A model generated the notes under the pieces. It worked only from the letters and a program-made list of their open reading frames with translations. It ran no database searches and was not told the origin of the DNA. From the NCBI RefSeq assembly GCF_024679095.1, contig NC_066571.1, forward strand, positions 8,618,638 through 8,682,637: a stretch of 64,000 bases of DNA, read 5' to 3'. Source of the DNA: Eriocheir sinensis. Taxonomy: Eukaryota; Arthropoda; Malacostraca; Decapoda; Varunidae. Positions 1-12,700 of this stretch are shown piece after piece; within the stretch, counting starts at the first letter, position 1, and every line of letters begins with the position of its first letter. A program made the translations under genes and the position numbers.

Positions 1-3000
1 GGGAGGTATGGAAAGCGTACGGGGAGTTTGCTGATGCGGATGTTCATCACCAGTATGCCATCGTCTTCAGGTGGGTGATGAGGGCACTTTGTTGGAGAGG
101 TGGGGCTTCATGGAGCTGTGGTAGAAACATGGTTGTGTGAGAGAGGGAAATATTACCTTTCATTTAACCCGGTAGCAGTGAGGATCATGTTTCTTAACCC
201 TTTCCTTGCGCGCGGTGCAGACGCGACTATCACCTCAGGCGCAGTCGGGCAGCCCAATGGGGGGTCTCTTTTAACCTCTGTATCTCAAAAACTATTCATC
301 ACAGCTAAAAACCAAAAACACCATTGGAAAGAGGAGGTCCAGATCTATAGGAGTCGGTTATGTATGCTTTCTCTTGCGAACGTACATGCACGTTCAGGGA
401 GTGTTGAATGTTAACACCTACGTCAGTGTGTGCGGGATGATCAGCCATATTGAGGGAACTGCGGACATCTTTCCTTCATATTCTGGCAAGGGAGTTTTGC
501 CAACTGTAATATTTACAACTATTTGGTCAAAGAATCAGTCGGGTGATAGGTGAAGCTATGTAAAAATGCCGTTATATTGGGCAAGAACATCCACCAGTTA
601 CTCGTCCGTAGATTTGCCGCGCTGGGCTGATAAGATTTTCCACCAAATTTAGTGAAGAACCCACTCAATTGGCAATCCTGTGTTGTGAGAATTAGTGTTG
701 GAACACTCATACATGGGAGATTTGAGTGCGGGTGGAGCTCACTGCGAGTGTTTAGCACCACCAGCAAATACGCCTAACGCTCGCTGTGAGAGCGTTTAGC
801 AATAAAAGGGTTAATGGGAAAGGGTTAATGAGAAAAAATCGCCCTTCACACAAACCATTTCATAATATATATCAAAGCATTTGTGATCAGATTATGTATC
901 ATCTATTTTTGGGGGTTTATATCATGGCACAAATTTGGCCCATCGCTGCTACGGGGTTAATACAGTCTGCGTGGATAATTTCTGCATGCTTCCGAAAAGG
1001 GATTATTGGCATGTGTGACACACCATTTTCCAACAAAAAAAATAATGAATATAAAATTATTGCAGTAATTTGTGGCATGGTCCTTCCTCTTGATAACCAT
1101 CTGGAGGTGATTTGGTACACAAGATTTTGGAGGATCTCAGATTTAAGTTCTCTCCAACGCTTTTGAATATCCATTTCAAGTTACCAACCCTCACATATGC
1201 AAGTGAAACGTGGGCCTGGAATGAAAGGCAGAGGTCTAGAGTGCAGGCAGTGAAAATGAGTTATTTGAGGAGTGCTTGTGATGTGAGTAGAATGGATGGA
1301 ATGAGCAATGAAAGCGTGTACGAGCGTTTTGGAATGTGTCACGGGGGTGAAGGGAAGAAGTGTGGAGTGGTGGAAGAAGTGAAGCGACAGACTTTAAAGT
1401 GGTTTGGCCACATGGAGCAAATAGAGGAAAGTAAGATAGAGGGAGGGAATGTTAGAGGACGACCTCCAGTGAAATGGAGAGATAGTGTGCAGGAGTATGT
1501 CAGGGAGAGGGGTGAAAGATCTGTGAGAAACTTTGAGCAGGCAAGGAGGGAGTGTCTGGATAGAGAGAGATGGAAACTCTTCTGCCGTGGCCATCCCCTG
1601 GTGGGACCTCCTAGGAGCAGGTGTCAAAGATGAATGAATGAATGAAAAATGTTTTCAAGCATTATGTAATCCAGCAAAAAAGGCCATAAACACAAGGATG
1701 TAAGGGAACTCACAGACTATAAAATTCAAGGCTGTACAAACTGTCTACTGCTACTGGAGGGAGGGGAAGGAGAGAGACCCTCCCTCCCACCAGTGAGTGA
1801 GGAACATGTATGTTGCTGCCAGACACATGATTCACACCTCTTACATTTATATTTTGGTATGGGAAGCAAATTTAAATTTGTGCGGTAAATCTCAGTGCAT
1901 GGATTCTGACGTAGAGATTATCCTTGCAGACTGTAGGGTAAAGGATCAGAGTATGAAATATATTAGTAAAATATGGCGTGGCCTACTTTTTTTTAACCAA
2001 TGAGTTCAAACAAGAAAATATTTCTGTGATGTTGGCAATAAGAATACTGTATATATTTGTTGCATTGAATTTTGCAAGAACTTGTTGAAAGGGGCAATGC
2101 TCCTTCATAACTGGAAGCAGTTGGGGACTGAACCTCATGTTAACTATTTTTGTCCCAGTTAGCTTCAGTGCCATAGATACTGTCATTTAGCTAGCTGATT
2201 TGTGGACTTTGGAACCAAACTTTTTACCCTGATTAAATTTAACTCCACAAATATTATAGTTTAGTATATTGTATATGTTGAGCACCTGAGAACCAAGATG
2301 TGAAAGTAAAAGCTTTGTCTTTACTCTCGGTGTACAGGACCCCACGGTACAGGCTCACCAACCTGAACACGTCAGTTCGTGTGAAGGTGCAGCTAGAACG
2401 ACCCACTGACAAGGACACCAGCGAGCCCCTGGACTTCACCTACCTCCCTGATAGTGAGTATTCCTATTGTGGCCATTCATGCGGAGTGTCAAGCTCATAT
2501 TTAATGGTTGTGTGTGTGTATTTACTTTTTATATGACTCCATTTGTAATGGTTTTGAATAACTGCACATAAACAGAAAGGCTGGGTTCTGTGTTTGTATA
2601 GTGGGCAGGAAATCCAAGGCACAGTGTGTGAGGTAATATGTTTCTTAGGTCTCAAGAGATCCCGAATCAACCTGGAGAACACCTTGGAAGAAGGGAAGCG
2701 GCACTTCAGCGATCCGCCGCCTGCCAAGAGGTTTAACATCGGTTCCTACCCAAATGAGGCCATTGATCTCAGTAACAACAGTAAGCTACCACTGGTCTTC
2801 GTTAATTAATGAGCTCATCAGGTGGATGCTGTAATCAGCTCTACTTTGGTGTTTCTTTGCCCATATTGTGGCAAAAATAATGGTAGCCCAGAATGTTGTT
2901 GTTGTTGGTGATGCACTTTTCCCATGGAAACCTTGTCAGTATTTTGTGATAACGACTCATAAATAAGCATTCCGTATTGTAGGAAATTTTGCTTTGGTGA

Positions 3001-6000
3001 CAGAATATGGCTTAGGAGTCTCCCTAAAAGATATTTAATTTAATTCTATCAGAGTATTTATTTTTGACCCCGGTTCCTTGGAACTCCTTCAAGGGATGGC
3101 CATAGCAAGAGGTCTTAGTTATGCTGTAATATCCTTAAGTTTACTTACTGTTTACTTAATGTTAACTAATCCTTGTAGTCAAGTGCATCTTCTTTTGCCT
3201 TGTACTCCTCTGTGCCGTGGGGTCTTCTTAAGGCCCCACACACCTGACTACCACCTTTTGGTTGGCCATACTTGAAGAAAAAATAAAAATGAATTGTAAA
3301 GTTATTTTTTGTTTCACCCCCTCATTAGTTTAAGTTCATATTCTGATCACCTAAGAAAGCAAAGTTGAGATAAATCAAATGGGAATGAAGTGCCATTAAC
3401 TGGTCTGAACTGTGGGGAGTATTTTGTGTGTGCACCAATATAGTACTTGGGGCCCCACACAGGTCTAACATGTTTGATAAGAAAGTTTATGTACACAGTG
3501 TTGACCATGAATGATTAGGTGAGATCATGTGCTGCTTTTTGTTCCACTGTGCTGCACCACACTGCTGCATCAAACGGTGAATTGCCAGTGTGTCTGTCAC
3601 ATTGGTTATGCATAACATCACACCATTAGCTTCTTCCTCTTCTGCTTAGTTTGCATTGCTCTTTCATTTCTCCATTTTCTTTCTGATTCATTCTCTGAAT
3701 ATCAGTAACACGTCTGAGCTGCCGAGCTGGATGGTCAAAGCAGAAATTACAATATTTTTTGCCCCATAGGACACTCCCAAAAATGCACATGAAATATGTT
3801 GGAAAAGTTAAACCGAAGGACATCTAGAGCTTGCCCTGACTCGGGTAAAAGAGTTACCACGTATCCTAGGCAGGGTTAGCTATCAAACCCTGCGTTTCAC
3901 TTCCACAAGCTGAGGTGCCACATCTTGGGTTTGTAAGCTGTACCAATTTAGTGAAGCCAGGTCACTAATTTGATGGTGCTAAGTTATTATCAAGTTCAGG
4001 TCACATTACATAGCAAAGGTTGGCTAGTTTATGAAAACAGATTAAATATTAAGAACAATTTTCAAAAATGAATATCAGTTCTGTTCAGAATATGCAAAAT
4101 TAATGTAAATGCATATATAAGAGTACCTGAATACAAATTATAAGTGACTATGTCAAATTAATGTAAAGAAATACAATTTTCAAAACAAAAATGTTGTGGT
4201 GTAGAGTAACTGCAATAGAAATATCCAAGAGAAAGCATCCATGAATTTAGAAATAATTTAAAGAGAGATAAATACAAGAGGATAGAATGAGCATAAACTC
4301 CATTCCCTTATATCCATCTATATCTGTGATGCCCTGCTCTCATGTGGACTTCCCCTAAGGGTAAGGTCAAGGCAGAAGCATCTCCATTTTTTCTTTTTTG
4401 TTCCACTGTTTCCTCAGCACATTTAATTCCTCACCTATCAACTCTCCCGCCAGTACACATCCACTCTATTGAGCCATTTGAGGATGGTCTCCCCCAGTCA
4501 CCATCACTCTCAATCCTTCTCTCATACACTTAAAGGCATCCCCATTCATTCCTATCATATGTTCAAACCATCTCAGGGTACCATGTTTCACCCATTAACC
4601 CGGTAGCAGCGGGGATCATGTTTCTTAATGGTCCCTCTAAGCGAGAAAAATGAGAAAAAATCATCACTCACACAAACCATTTCATAATATATAGCGAAGC
4701 ATTTGTGATCAGTTTGTGTATCATCTATTTTGGGGGGTTTAAATCATGGCACAAATTTGGCCCGTCGCTGCTACTGGGCTAAACCACTCCACAATTCACT
4801 TCCTCAGCTGACACATGCAGACCTATTTTCTCATACACTTCTTACTTAATTACTTTCTCAATTCCATACTGACAAGCCACATTCACCTCTTCTAGAACTC
4901 ATTTCCACTGCATATTCGTGATTGCTGTGGTACACTCCGCAACCATGACTCTGATGCGTATGACACTGGAGAGGATATATTATTTCTTATTCCCTTCTTT
5001 TCCCTTGTGCTTTTGTTTTTTCCTTTTTTTAATTCTAGCACACCTATAACCTGCCTGCCCTTCACTCCTCTTTCCCTTACCTCTTCCTCCATACTCCTAT
5101 ACATACAAAAAACTTTACCCAAGTATGTAAATTTAATACTCCCTCTGTCTTCACTTCAACAAACCGGATTTCACATTCTTGCTTTCTCCGCCCTAACTTT
5201 GTATGGCTTTGGAAAAACACCCATCTGCTATCTTACCTTTCACAGACCATTTACCTTACTATTCCGTACATTTACTTTCAACTTTCTCCTCTTGCACACC
5301 CTGTCAGATTCATCCACAATGCTCTGCCTCCTTTACTTTTCTGCCAGGAACACAGCATCGTCTGCAAATAGGTCTACCATCAAAGATTACTAAATGCCTC
5401 TTCACTTTCAGCCTTGCGCATAAATCCCTTACTCTGGCTGTCATTTCTTTCATGCAACCATTCGTGTAAACATTGAGCAGCCATGGTGACATCGCACACC
5501 CCTGTCTCTCACCCCCACCAACACCAAAACTTACTTGCCTCCCCTTACACATGGACAGTGGTATCTGCATCTTTGTAAAAATACCTGAGCCCTTCAAGTA
5601 GATGCCATTCCACACCATGGTCGGTATTTTAAGACATATATGCTTCTCACATCAGTATTTCTAAAGGTCAAAGAGGGGGTCAGTTGAGTTCTAATGAGTT
5701 TTTCTTTAGGTTCATGGTACAGAAGAAGGGTCACACTACCACCAGGGTCATAAAACTACTACTGGAAATGCCCAAAACTCTTACGAAAGCCTTGTCAAAT
5801 ATGTGTTTTTGGGCGGCGAAATGTCTTATGATATGACCCCATGTATCCTCAGAACATCCTATAAACTGCTAATATGAACTCTGTCATTGGCCCTCTCCTG
5901 GTCCATAAAAGTAGCAAACAGCTTCTTACCCTCCTAAAGATCTTGTTCTCTTATTCACTTCTTTTCCTGTAGCTCTCATTTCATCACCTGCATTTTTATC

Positions 6001-6667
6001 TCTTTATTTTTATCGTCCTCTCTGTGAAAACCCTTCCATATACCTTTCCTGACACACTTAGTAAGTTTATTCACTTATGACTTAAAATCATCCCTACTCC
6101 CTTTACTTTAGTACTCATATTTACCAGAACTAAGCAAACAGCCATTCTTGTCATGCCTGGTAAACATGTCTTGCTGGGAAATTTGCATGTAAGATGTGGG
6201 GGGAAAAGTGGAGTGGGTATATGAATTTAATGGCTGCCACTATAAAAATGGCCTGTGCCGTGACGGGCTTCGGCTGACCATCTGGCCCCTGAAAAAAGCC
6301 TACTGGCGCTATAGGTGGGGGTGTTAAAAAAAATAAATAAATAAATAAATAAATAGTTGATAAATAGATAATTAACTCAACAGCAATAATCATAAAGTTG
6401 TCTAGTGCCTTAGCTTCAAGGCTGCTCTAACGGCCCTGTCTTTCCCCAGTGAGGAATGTTGGTGGCCAAGAAGACTCAATGCAGGCGCCTGATATATTTG
6501 AAATGTTCATCAGAGGTGAGTTTTGTTTGAATGACAGCATTTGTCCACAAAGTTTTACCACAGTTGTGATATATGTATGTCTAGTACTAGTATATTGTTA
6601 ATATTTTCAAGGGAACTCTTGAACAAATGATATGCTTAGAGGCCAAAACTTATATATATATATATAT

Positions 6668-6755
<88 letters not shown>

Positions 6756-9700
6756 TTATTTTTCACCCATGCCACACTGATGTCATTCATTCAGTAATGT
6801 AAGCATTGATCCACCTATGTTTGGTAAATCTTTTTTTCTAAAAATACTTCACCAATTTTATTTAACTTAGCCTGAGAATTTAAATACCTATGCACCACAA
6901 AATATGCCTTGCAAATATGTTAAATTTGACTTATTTAGAGATATTTGTACTGGATGAATCAATAGGAAATAAATGCCTGATTGTTCTACTCTGTTGAGAA
7001 ATGGAAAAAGGACCATTTACTGAGATATATTTTTTCATTCATTTCACTCCATTAATAAAGTTTTCCCTTTGATTTCAGTCCCAGAGTTAGCTGACACCAA
7101 TGTGCTGGGCCAGTACACTCTGGAGGTGCCAAACCAGTCCCCTCAGCATGCTGTGCCCTCACCAGGCAGCCACGGGGACTCCAGTAACCAAGGGCTGTAC
7201 TCCCCACTCCACCCTGGCTCCACCACCACATCCTCGGCAGACATGACAAACATCTACAATAATGTGCTCCAGGTAACCTTTCTATGCACACCCTCCAGGG
7301 GTATAGGAACAGGAAATAGAGATGGAAGTTTTCAGTGGCATTGTTTGTCACATTTGATAATGTGGTATTACATTTTTCTTTCTTTGTTGTCCATTCAGGT
7401 GTCATCACCAGGGCAGCAGATGTCTCCCAGCTCCCCACAGTATTGCATCATGTCTCCCAGTGAACAGTCCATCGGGTCTCCCCCATATCCTGGGTCAGGA
7501 GGAGTGGCCGTGACCACCACCCACTACACGCAGCCGTCGCAATCACCCCAGTACATCCAGGCCCCCTCACCAGGGATGATGGTGCCCTCACCTTCTTATC
7601 AGGACCCTACTCCTCAGCTCATCTCACAGCAATACATACCACAGCAACAGCTGCAACAGCATCAACAACAGCAGCAGCAGCAGCAGCAGCATGTACAACA
7701 GTTACAACAAATTCAGCTTCAGCAAATGCAACAACCACAACAGCAGATGCTAAAGGCAGAGCCTCTTGGGACACAAATGGTGAGTAATTTATTCAGTTAT
7801 TTCTTGATGTGTAAGTACATCTGGCTCATATTAAGATTTATATACAGGGATTCTCCTTCACTTCACCTCTTGGGTCCTAAAAAGTATTTCATTAGTTCAT
7901 AAGTACATAGTGACTGATAAGGAGGCTTTATTTTCTTTTTTCTTTTTGTTCATACCACACCCTCGCATTGCCAAACAGGTGCAAGAAACTGGCAGCTCCT
8001 GGGATGGCCTGCAGCAGGGAGTAATGATGCAGCCCCAGCCTCGGGTCCAGCCCCAGCCCCAGCCCCAACCCCAGCCCCAGCCAGTCCTGCAGGTTAGTGC
8101 TGTCCAGTCAATCTCAGTTGAGTGTTATTTGCATCACATCAAAATTCATTTACCATCTTTCTCATTGTTTACTCTAATTGTAGGGTATTTGTTTTGTTCT
8201 ATTGTATCACAATTCTATCATAGGTCTTTGATGTACAACTCTAACTAAGGTGTCATATTCATAGGTTCCTGAGTTTGAGCTGCCCAATTGCTTCAACCTT
8301 GGTGGCATAGGACAAGACTCTTCACTAATGGACATGCTGGACATAGCCAGTGGCCAGCTAGACTTTGGATCAGGATTCGGTGGCAACTCGGACATCAAAG
8401 AAGATTATGGTGGTAAAAAGAGTAAGTATGACAATATTTCTTGCTGAGCAGCATGAGTTCTGGATGAAATCTGGATTTGTAGTGGATATTAACATTGAAT
8501 TCACACTAGTATATCCTTTGCTTGTTGAATGCTAGTTATATAAATGAATTACCTTATCAATCAGGCTCTGACTCCAAGAAGAAGCAAAGAGATCAGCCCA
8601 TCGGTCCAAGTGCAGATGTGGACGAACTGAGTAAGATGATGTCTGAAGTTCGAGTTGAGGCTCCCTCAGGCAACAACAGCCGAAGGAGTCAGCCAAGCCA
8701 GCGCCTCGAGGGATACAACCCCCAGAGAGTGTCCAGAGGTGCAGATGTGGCCTTCAGAGTGGCTGTGAGTGCTGCTGAGTGTCTTCAAGCCTATGCAGCC
8801 ACTGGGGACATTTCCCTGCTCCTTGCAACTCACCGCTACCTCCTGGCAGTCCAGAACAACCAGGGAGACACGTAAGTGGTGGCTGGACTTAACATAGGCA
8901 ACATTCAACTGACTGCTGGATTTGTATCTACAAGTTTTGATTATGAAAAATTGACAGAGTGACTTTTGAATCATGATTTGTTTTTGTATTGGACACAAAT
9001 GCCATATGTTAGTGTCTTGGGTAATCTGCAGTTTTACACAGTGCCTTACCAGTTTCTCCTCTGCCTCCTCTTCAGGGCCCTCCACACTGCTGTCAGCAAT
9101 AAAAACATGGAAGCTTTCAACAAAATACTTAAAGCAAGTGAAAAGATTAATCCCAGAGACCTTCTCAATGCACAGAACTTTGCTCTTGAAGTAAGTATAT
9201 TTTTGGTAATAGTGTTACGTTTACTCCTTTGTAGATATCTGTCTTTCTTCCCTCACATGCCCTTACAAAGTGATACCCAAGAAGGAAGTGAGTAAAAGGA
9301 GCGCCTTGCTATGCCGCTTCATGCACATCTGTCCTGTTTCCTTTTGGTTTCATTATTTCGTGGCATGTTCACTTTTTAACCCGGTAGCAGCGGGGATCAT
9401 GTTTCTTAATGGTCCCTCTAAGCGAGAAAAATGAAAAAAAATCACCCCTCACACAAACCATTTCATAATATATATCAAAGCATTTTGGGGGTTTATATCA
9501 TGGCACAAATTTGTCCTGTTACTGCTACACGGTAAAGCCACAAATTTGGCTTGTCGCTGCTACCGGGTTAAGTGTTATATATTGTCTAATACACACAGAA
9601 ACAAAGGTAAAACAAAGCTTATTTAAATCTCCCTCCCTCCTCCAGACTGCCCTCCATCAGGCTGTCCGTGGCAATGAGCTAACAATGGTGCATCGTCTGG

Positions 9701-12700
9701 TGGCCACGCCCGGCTGTAACGTGAGCTTGGTTGACAGTCAGGGCAACACCCCCCTCCACTATGCCGCAAGTCTGCAGGAACCTCAGTGCCTGGATGCCCT
9801 CCTCACCCAGCCCATCAACGGAGCTCGCTCAGCTGTCAGTCAGGCTCTCAATGCCTTCAATTACGAAGGTGAGGCAGCAGGTGGATCATACCATATGACA
9901 TTAGCCAGTATGTTCCTTGTCAATTTTGCTGCTTTTGCCGGACACTTTTTTGTTCATGGAGATTCCTTTCTGCCTTTACGTCAATCTTTCCTCTATTAGT
10001 AAAGCTAAATATTAAAAAAACGAATTGAAGGAGGATATATTTGTGTTGCTGAAGTAAAGGAAGATGTTGTCCCCTAAGTAAACCCTTTTCTTTTGTTGTG
10101 CAGGAGAGACGCCGCTGCACATGGCTGTGGTGTCTGGCAGCCTGGAGTGTGTGCGCCGCCTGGTGGAGGCCGGGGCACAGGTCCACCACTGTGAGCGCAA
10201 GAGAGGAGCCAACCCCCTCCACCTGGCTGCTATGTTTGGCCGAAGAGATATCGCTGCCTACCTTCTTGATCACGTGAGTTGAGAACATGAAATATTTGAT
10301 CAAGAATTGTAGCAGTGATGTGGAATTAGATACTAAGAGACATTGACAACTATCCAGATTTTGTGATCAGTTTGTAGTCATCATGTTCTTCTGAATGAAC
10401 CGTACAAATATTGTTTTGAATGTCATGGAAGTTTTGCTCTTAAACTAAATGAGCAGGTAATAATGTTTTCTTGTTTTGGCAGACGGGTGTGACGGTGGAG
10501 GCGGCCATGTTTGACGGCAACACGGCTCTCCACCTAGCAGCACAAACCCGGGATGCAGAGATGTGCCGCCTCCTCATGCGTGTCAAGGTGAGTAACTCCT
10601 AAGAAGTACTGTCTGTCTTGCTCTTTGTGGAAAGTCATGGGGTCGAATTGCGAGACATTTCACCACCAAAGAACACATATTTGACAAGGCTTTCATAGGA
10701 GTTGTGGGCATTTCCAGGAGTAGTTTCATGACCCTGGTGGTAGTGTGACCCTTCTTCTGTACCATGAACCTAAAGAAACACTCATTAGAACCCGATTGAT
10801 CCCCTCTTTGACCTTTAGATATAGCTGATGTGAAATGGCAAAGTGTCTTGTAATACCGGACATGATATATAAGAAATAGAACACTGATTAAAGGGGCTGC
10901 ACTACCTCTCCTACATGAGTATAATAATGTTGCCATGCTAACATGTGATGTGTTGGAAATACTGGGAAATAAATGCATGTGTTAGTATAGAAGACAGTGG
11001 CACGGGTAGGGGGACAATAGCGAGATGTCTACATTCGGAATACAGTCATCCCTCAAATAGTACGGTTTTGGTTTTATGTGGATTTTCTAAGAAGATTTTT
11101 CAGGATTTTTAAATTTCCCGACAAGCAGGAAATTTAAAAATCCTGAAAGATCTTCCATGACAATCCGTATAAAACTGAAACCGTACTATTTGAGGGACTA
11201 CTGTACATGCTTCCCAGACATTCAAAACCTATATATTATTTCTCTTTCAGGCTGACCCACAAGCAAGAAATGTTTTGACCAGAAGGAAAAAGTCGTCAGA
11301 ATCTGAGGAGGAAGAAGAGGAAGAACAAAAAGAGGAGGCTGAGGAGGAAGAGGAGGAGGAAGAATCTGATGAGGAAAACCAAGGCTACACACCACTGGAC
11401 TATGCTGGAGATGATGAAGAGGTGATAGTTTATTCTTTGGATCAGGACAATCATGGTACTTCATTATAAATACAAATGGAATGGGAATGGGAATGGGGAT
11501 GGGGTTATAATGCTGATAATTTCTTAGATCCTGGCAATCCTGCGTGGTGAGGAGGCTGCGGCGGTGCAGGCTGAGGGAGAGGTACTGGTGCAGGGGGAGA
11601 AGAAAGACGCTCCTTTACACTCTGCCCTTGACTCTGGCATCGACATCTCTGTGACGGACATCCACAGTTCTGAGCTGGCCTGTGATGAAGGGAAGGAAGG
11701 GTGAGTAGTGTGAGGCAGACAGTAAAGGAAGCTCTGTGTGTATTTTCAGCCTTTAGTCTCCCCCTTAGCCTGGCGTAAAGTCCAAAGCAATTGAGAAAAT
11801 GTAAAATTCAGTCATAAAGGAGACATTGCAAAATTGAAGTCTTGTATGAAGTAGGACCAAGCTGACAGAAGTTATTAGAAATGTTATGTATCACTTGACT
11901 AGAATAGACCTTGTATGCATATTGTGAAGCTTATTTATGTGAATTGTGTTACTGCAGTGCCGGAGAACTGAGTGAGCGTGCACGCGGGCGTCTGGCCAGC
12001 CTCCTCAGCGGGGACACCTGGCAACACTTGGCCCAACTGCTTGACTTGGACTACATGGTGCCGTGCCTGGCCAAGGAGGCCCAACCCGCCCAGCTGCTGC
12101 TTCACCCGGACAACATGACGGTTAGTTAGGCTCATTCAGTCCAGCTCCCACCCACCATCATGTGAGTGGTCAGTCACATCACGGTACATTTCATTCCGAC
12201 TACAATTATCAAGTGCAGTCATATTTTGCTTTCACATACCAGTTTTTAGTTTACAGTCCCCCAGAAATTCATGGGAGTTTGGGGATAGAGACCCTTGAGA
12301 TTCACAGAATTTATTAATATTAATGGTACCTCCCCTTCAGTGTACTAACAAATCATAAGGGGTTTGCAAAATGGTTTGAAACACATGTCTGGTATAGGGA
12401 CACTTCAATTCATAGATGGTTTATGTTCCTGATTGAAAATTCTGTGAAAGGAGAAATTTAAAATTCTGAATGACACGTATGTTGGAAGACTGTCAGGAAT
12501 TGTTAAGAAAACGTAATTGAAAGTGCTGGACAAGTCATTTATTGCAACTCTCACATAAGGAGCTCCTGAAAGAAATTTGGCCATGGTACATACAGATTTT
12601 AGTAAATAGTGTGGCATGCATTAATCACAATAGAGTATGATCACTTTTTAACTTTGAATGACTTTGCCCTCTTTCCTCCCTCTGCAGAGTGTGACTGTGG

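Larger units (their letters stand above)
71..2337. other. Relish intron filled with TTAA elements and a LINE 3' end
   Basis: Begins GTGGGT after the exon ending at 70 and ends TACAG before 2338. It contains an interrupted TTAA MITE (164-960) and a LINE fragment (about 1180-1650). I see no coding exon in the remainder (1650-2300). Confidence 0.8.
2781..6449. other. Large Relish intron (3.7 kb)
   Basis: GTAAGC donor at 2781 and CCCCAG acceptor at 6449. The 2781-4280 part shows nothing recognisable. The rest holds a LINE fragment, a family-1 MITE, a repeat-B copy and a SINE remnant, all listed separately. Confidence 0.8.

Noticed and set aside
519..767. Minus-strand ORF in the first intron as a gene
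   Set aside because: It lies wholly inside a nested TTAA element and resembles no transposase or other protein.
5310..5618. 102-residue ORF as a host gene
   Set aside because: It matches the reverse-transcriptase core of RTE-like LINEs and is broken on both sides.
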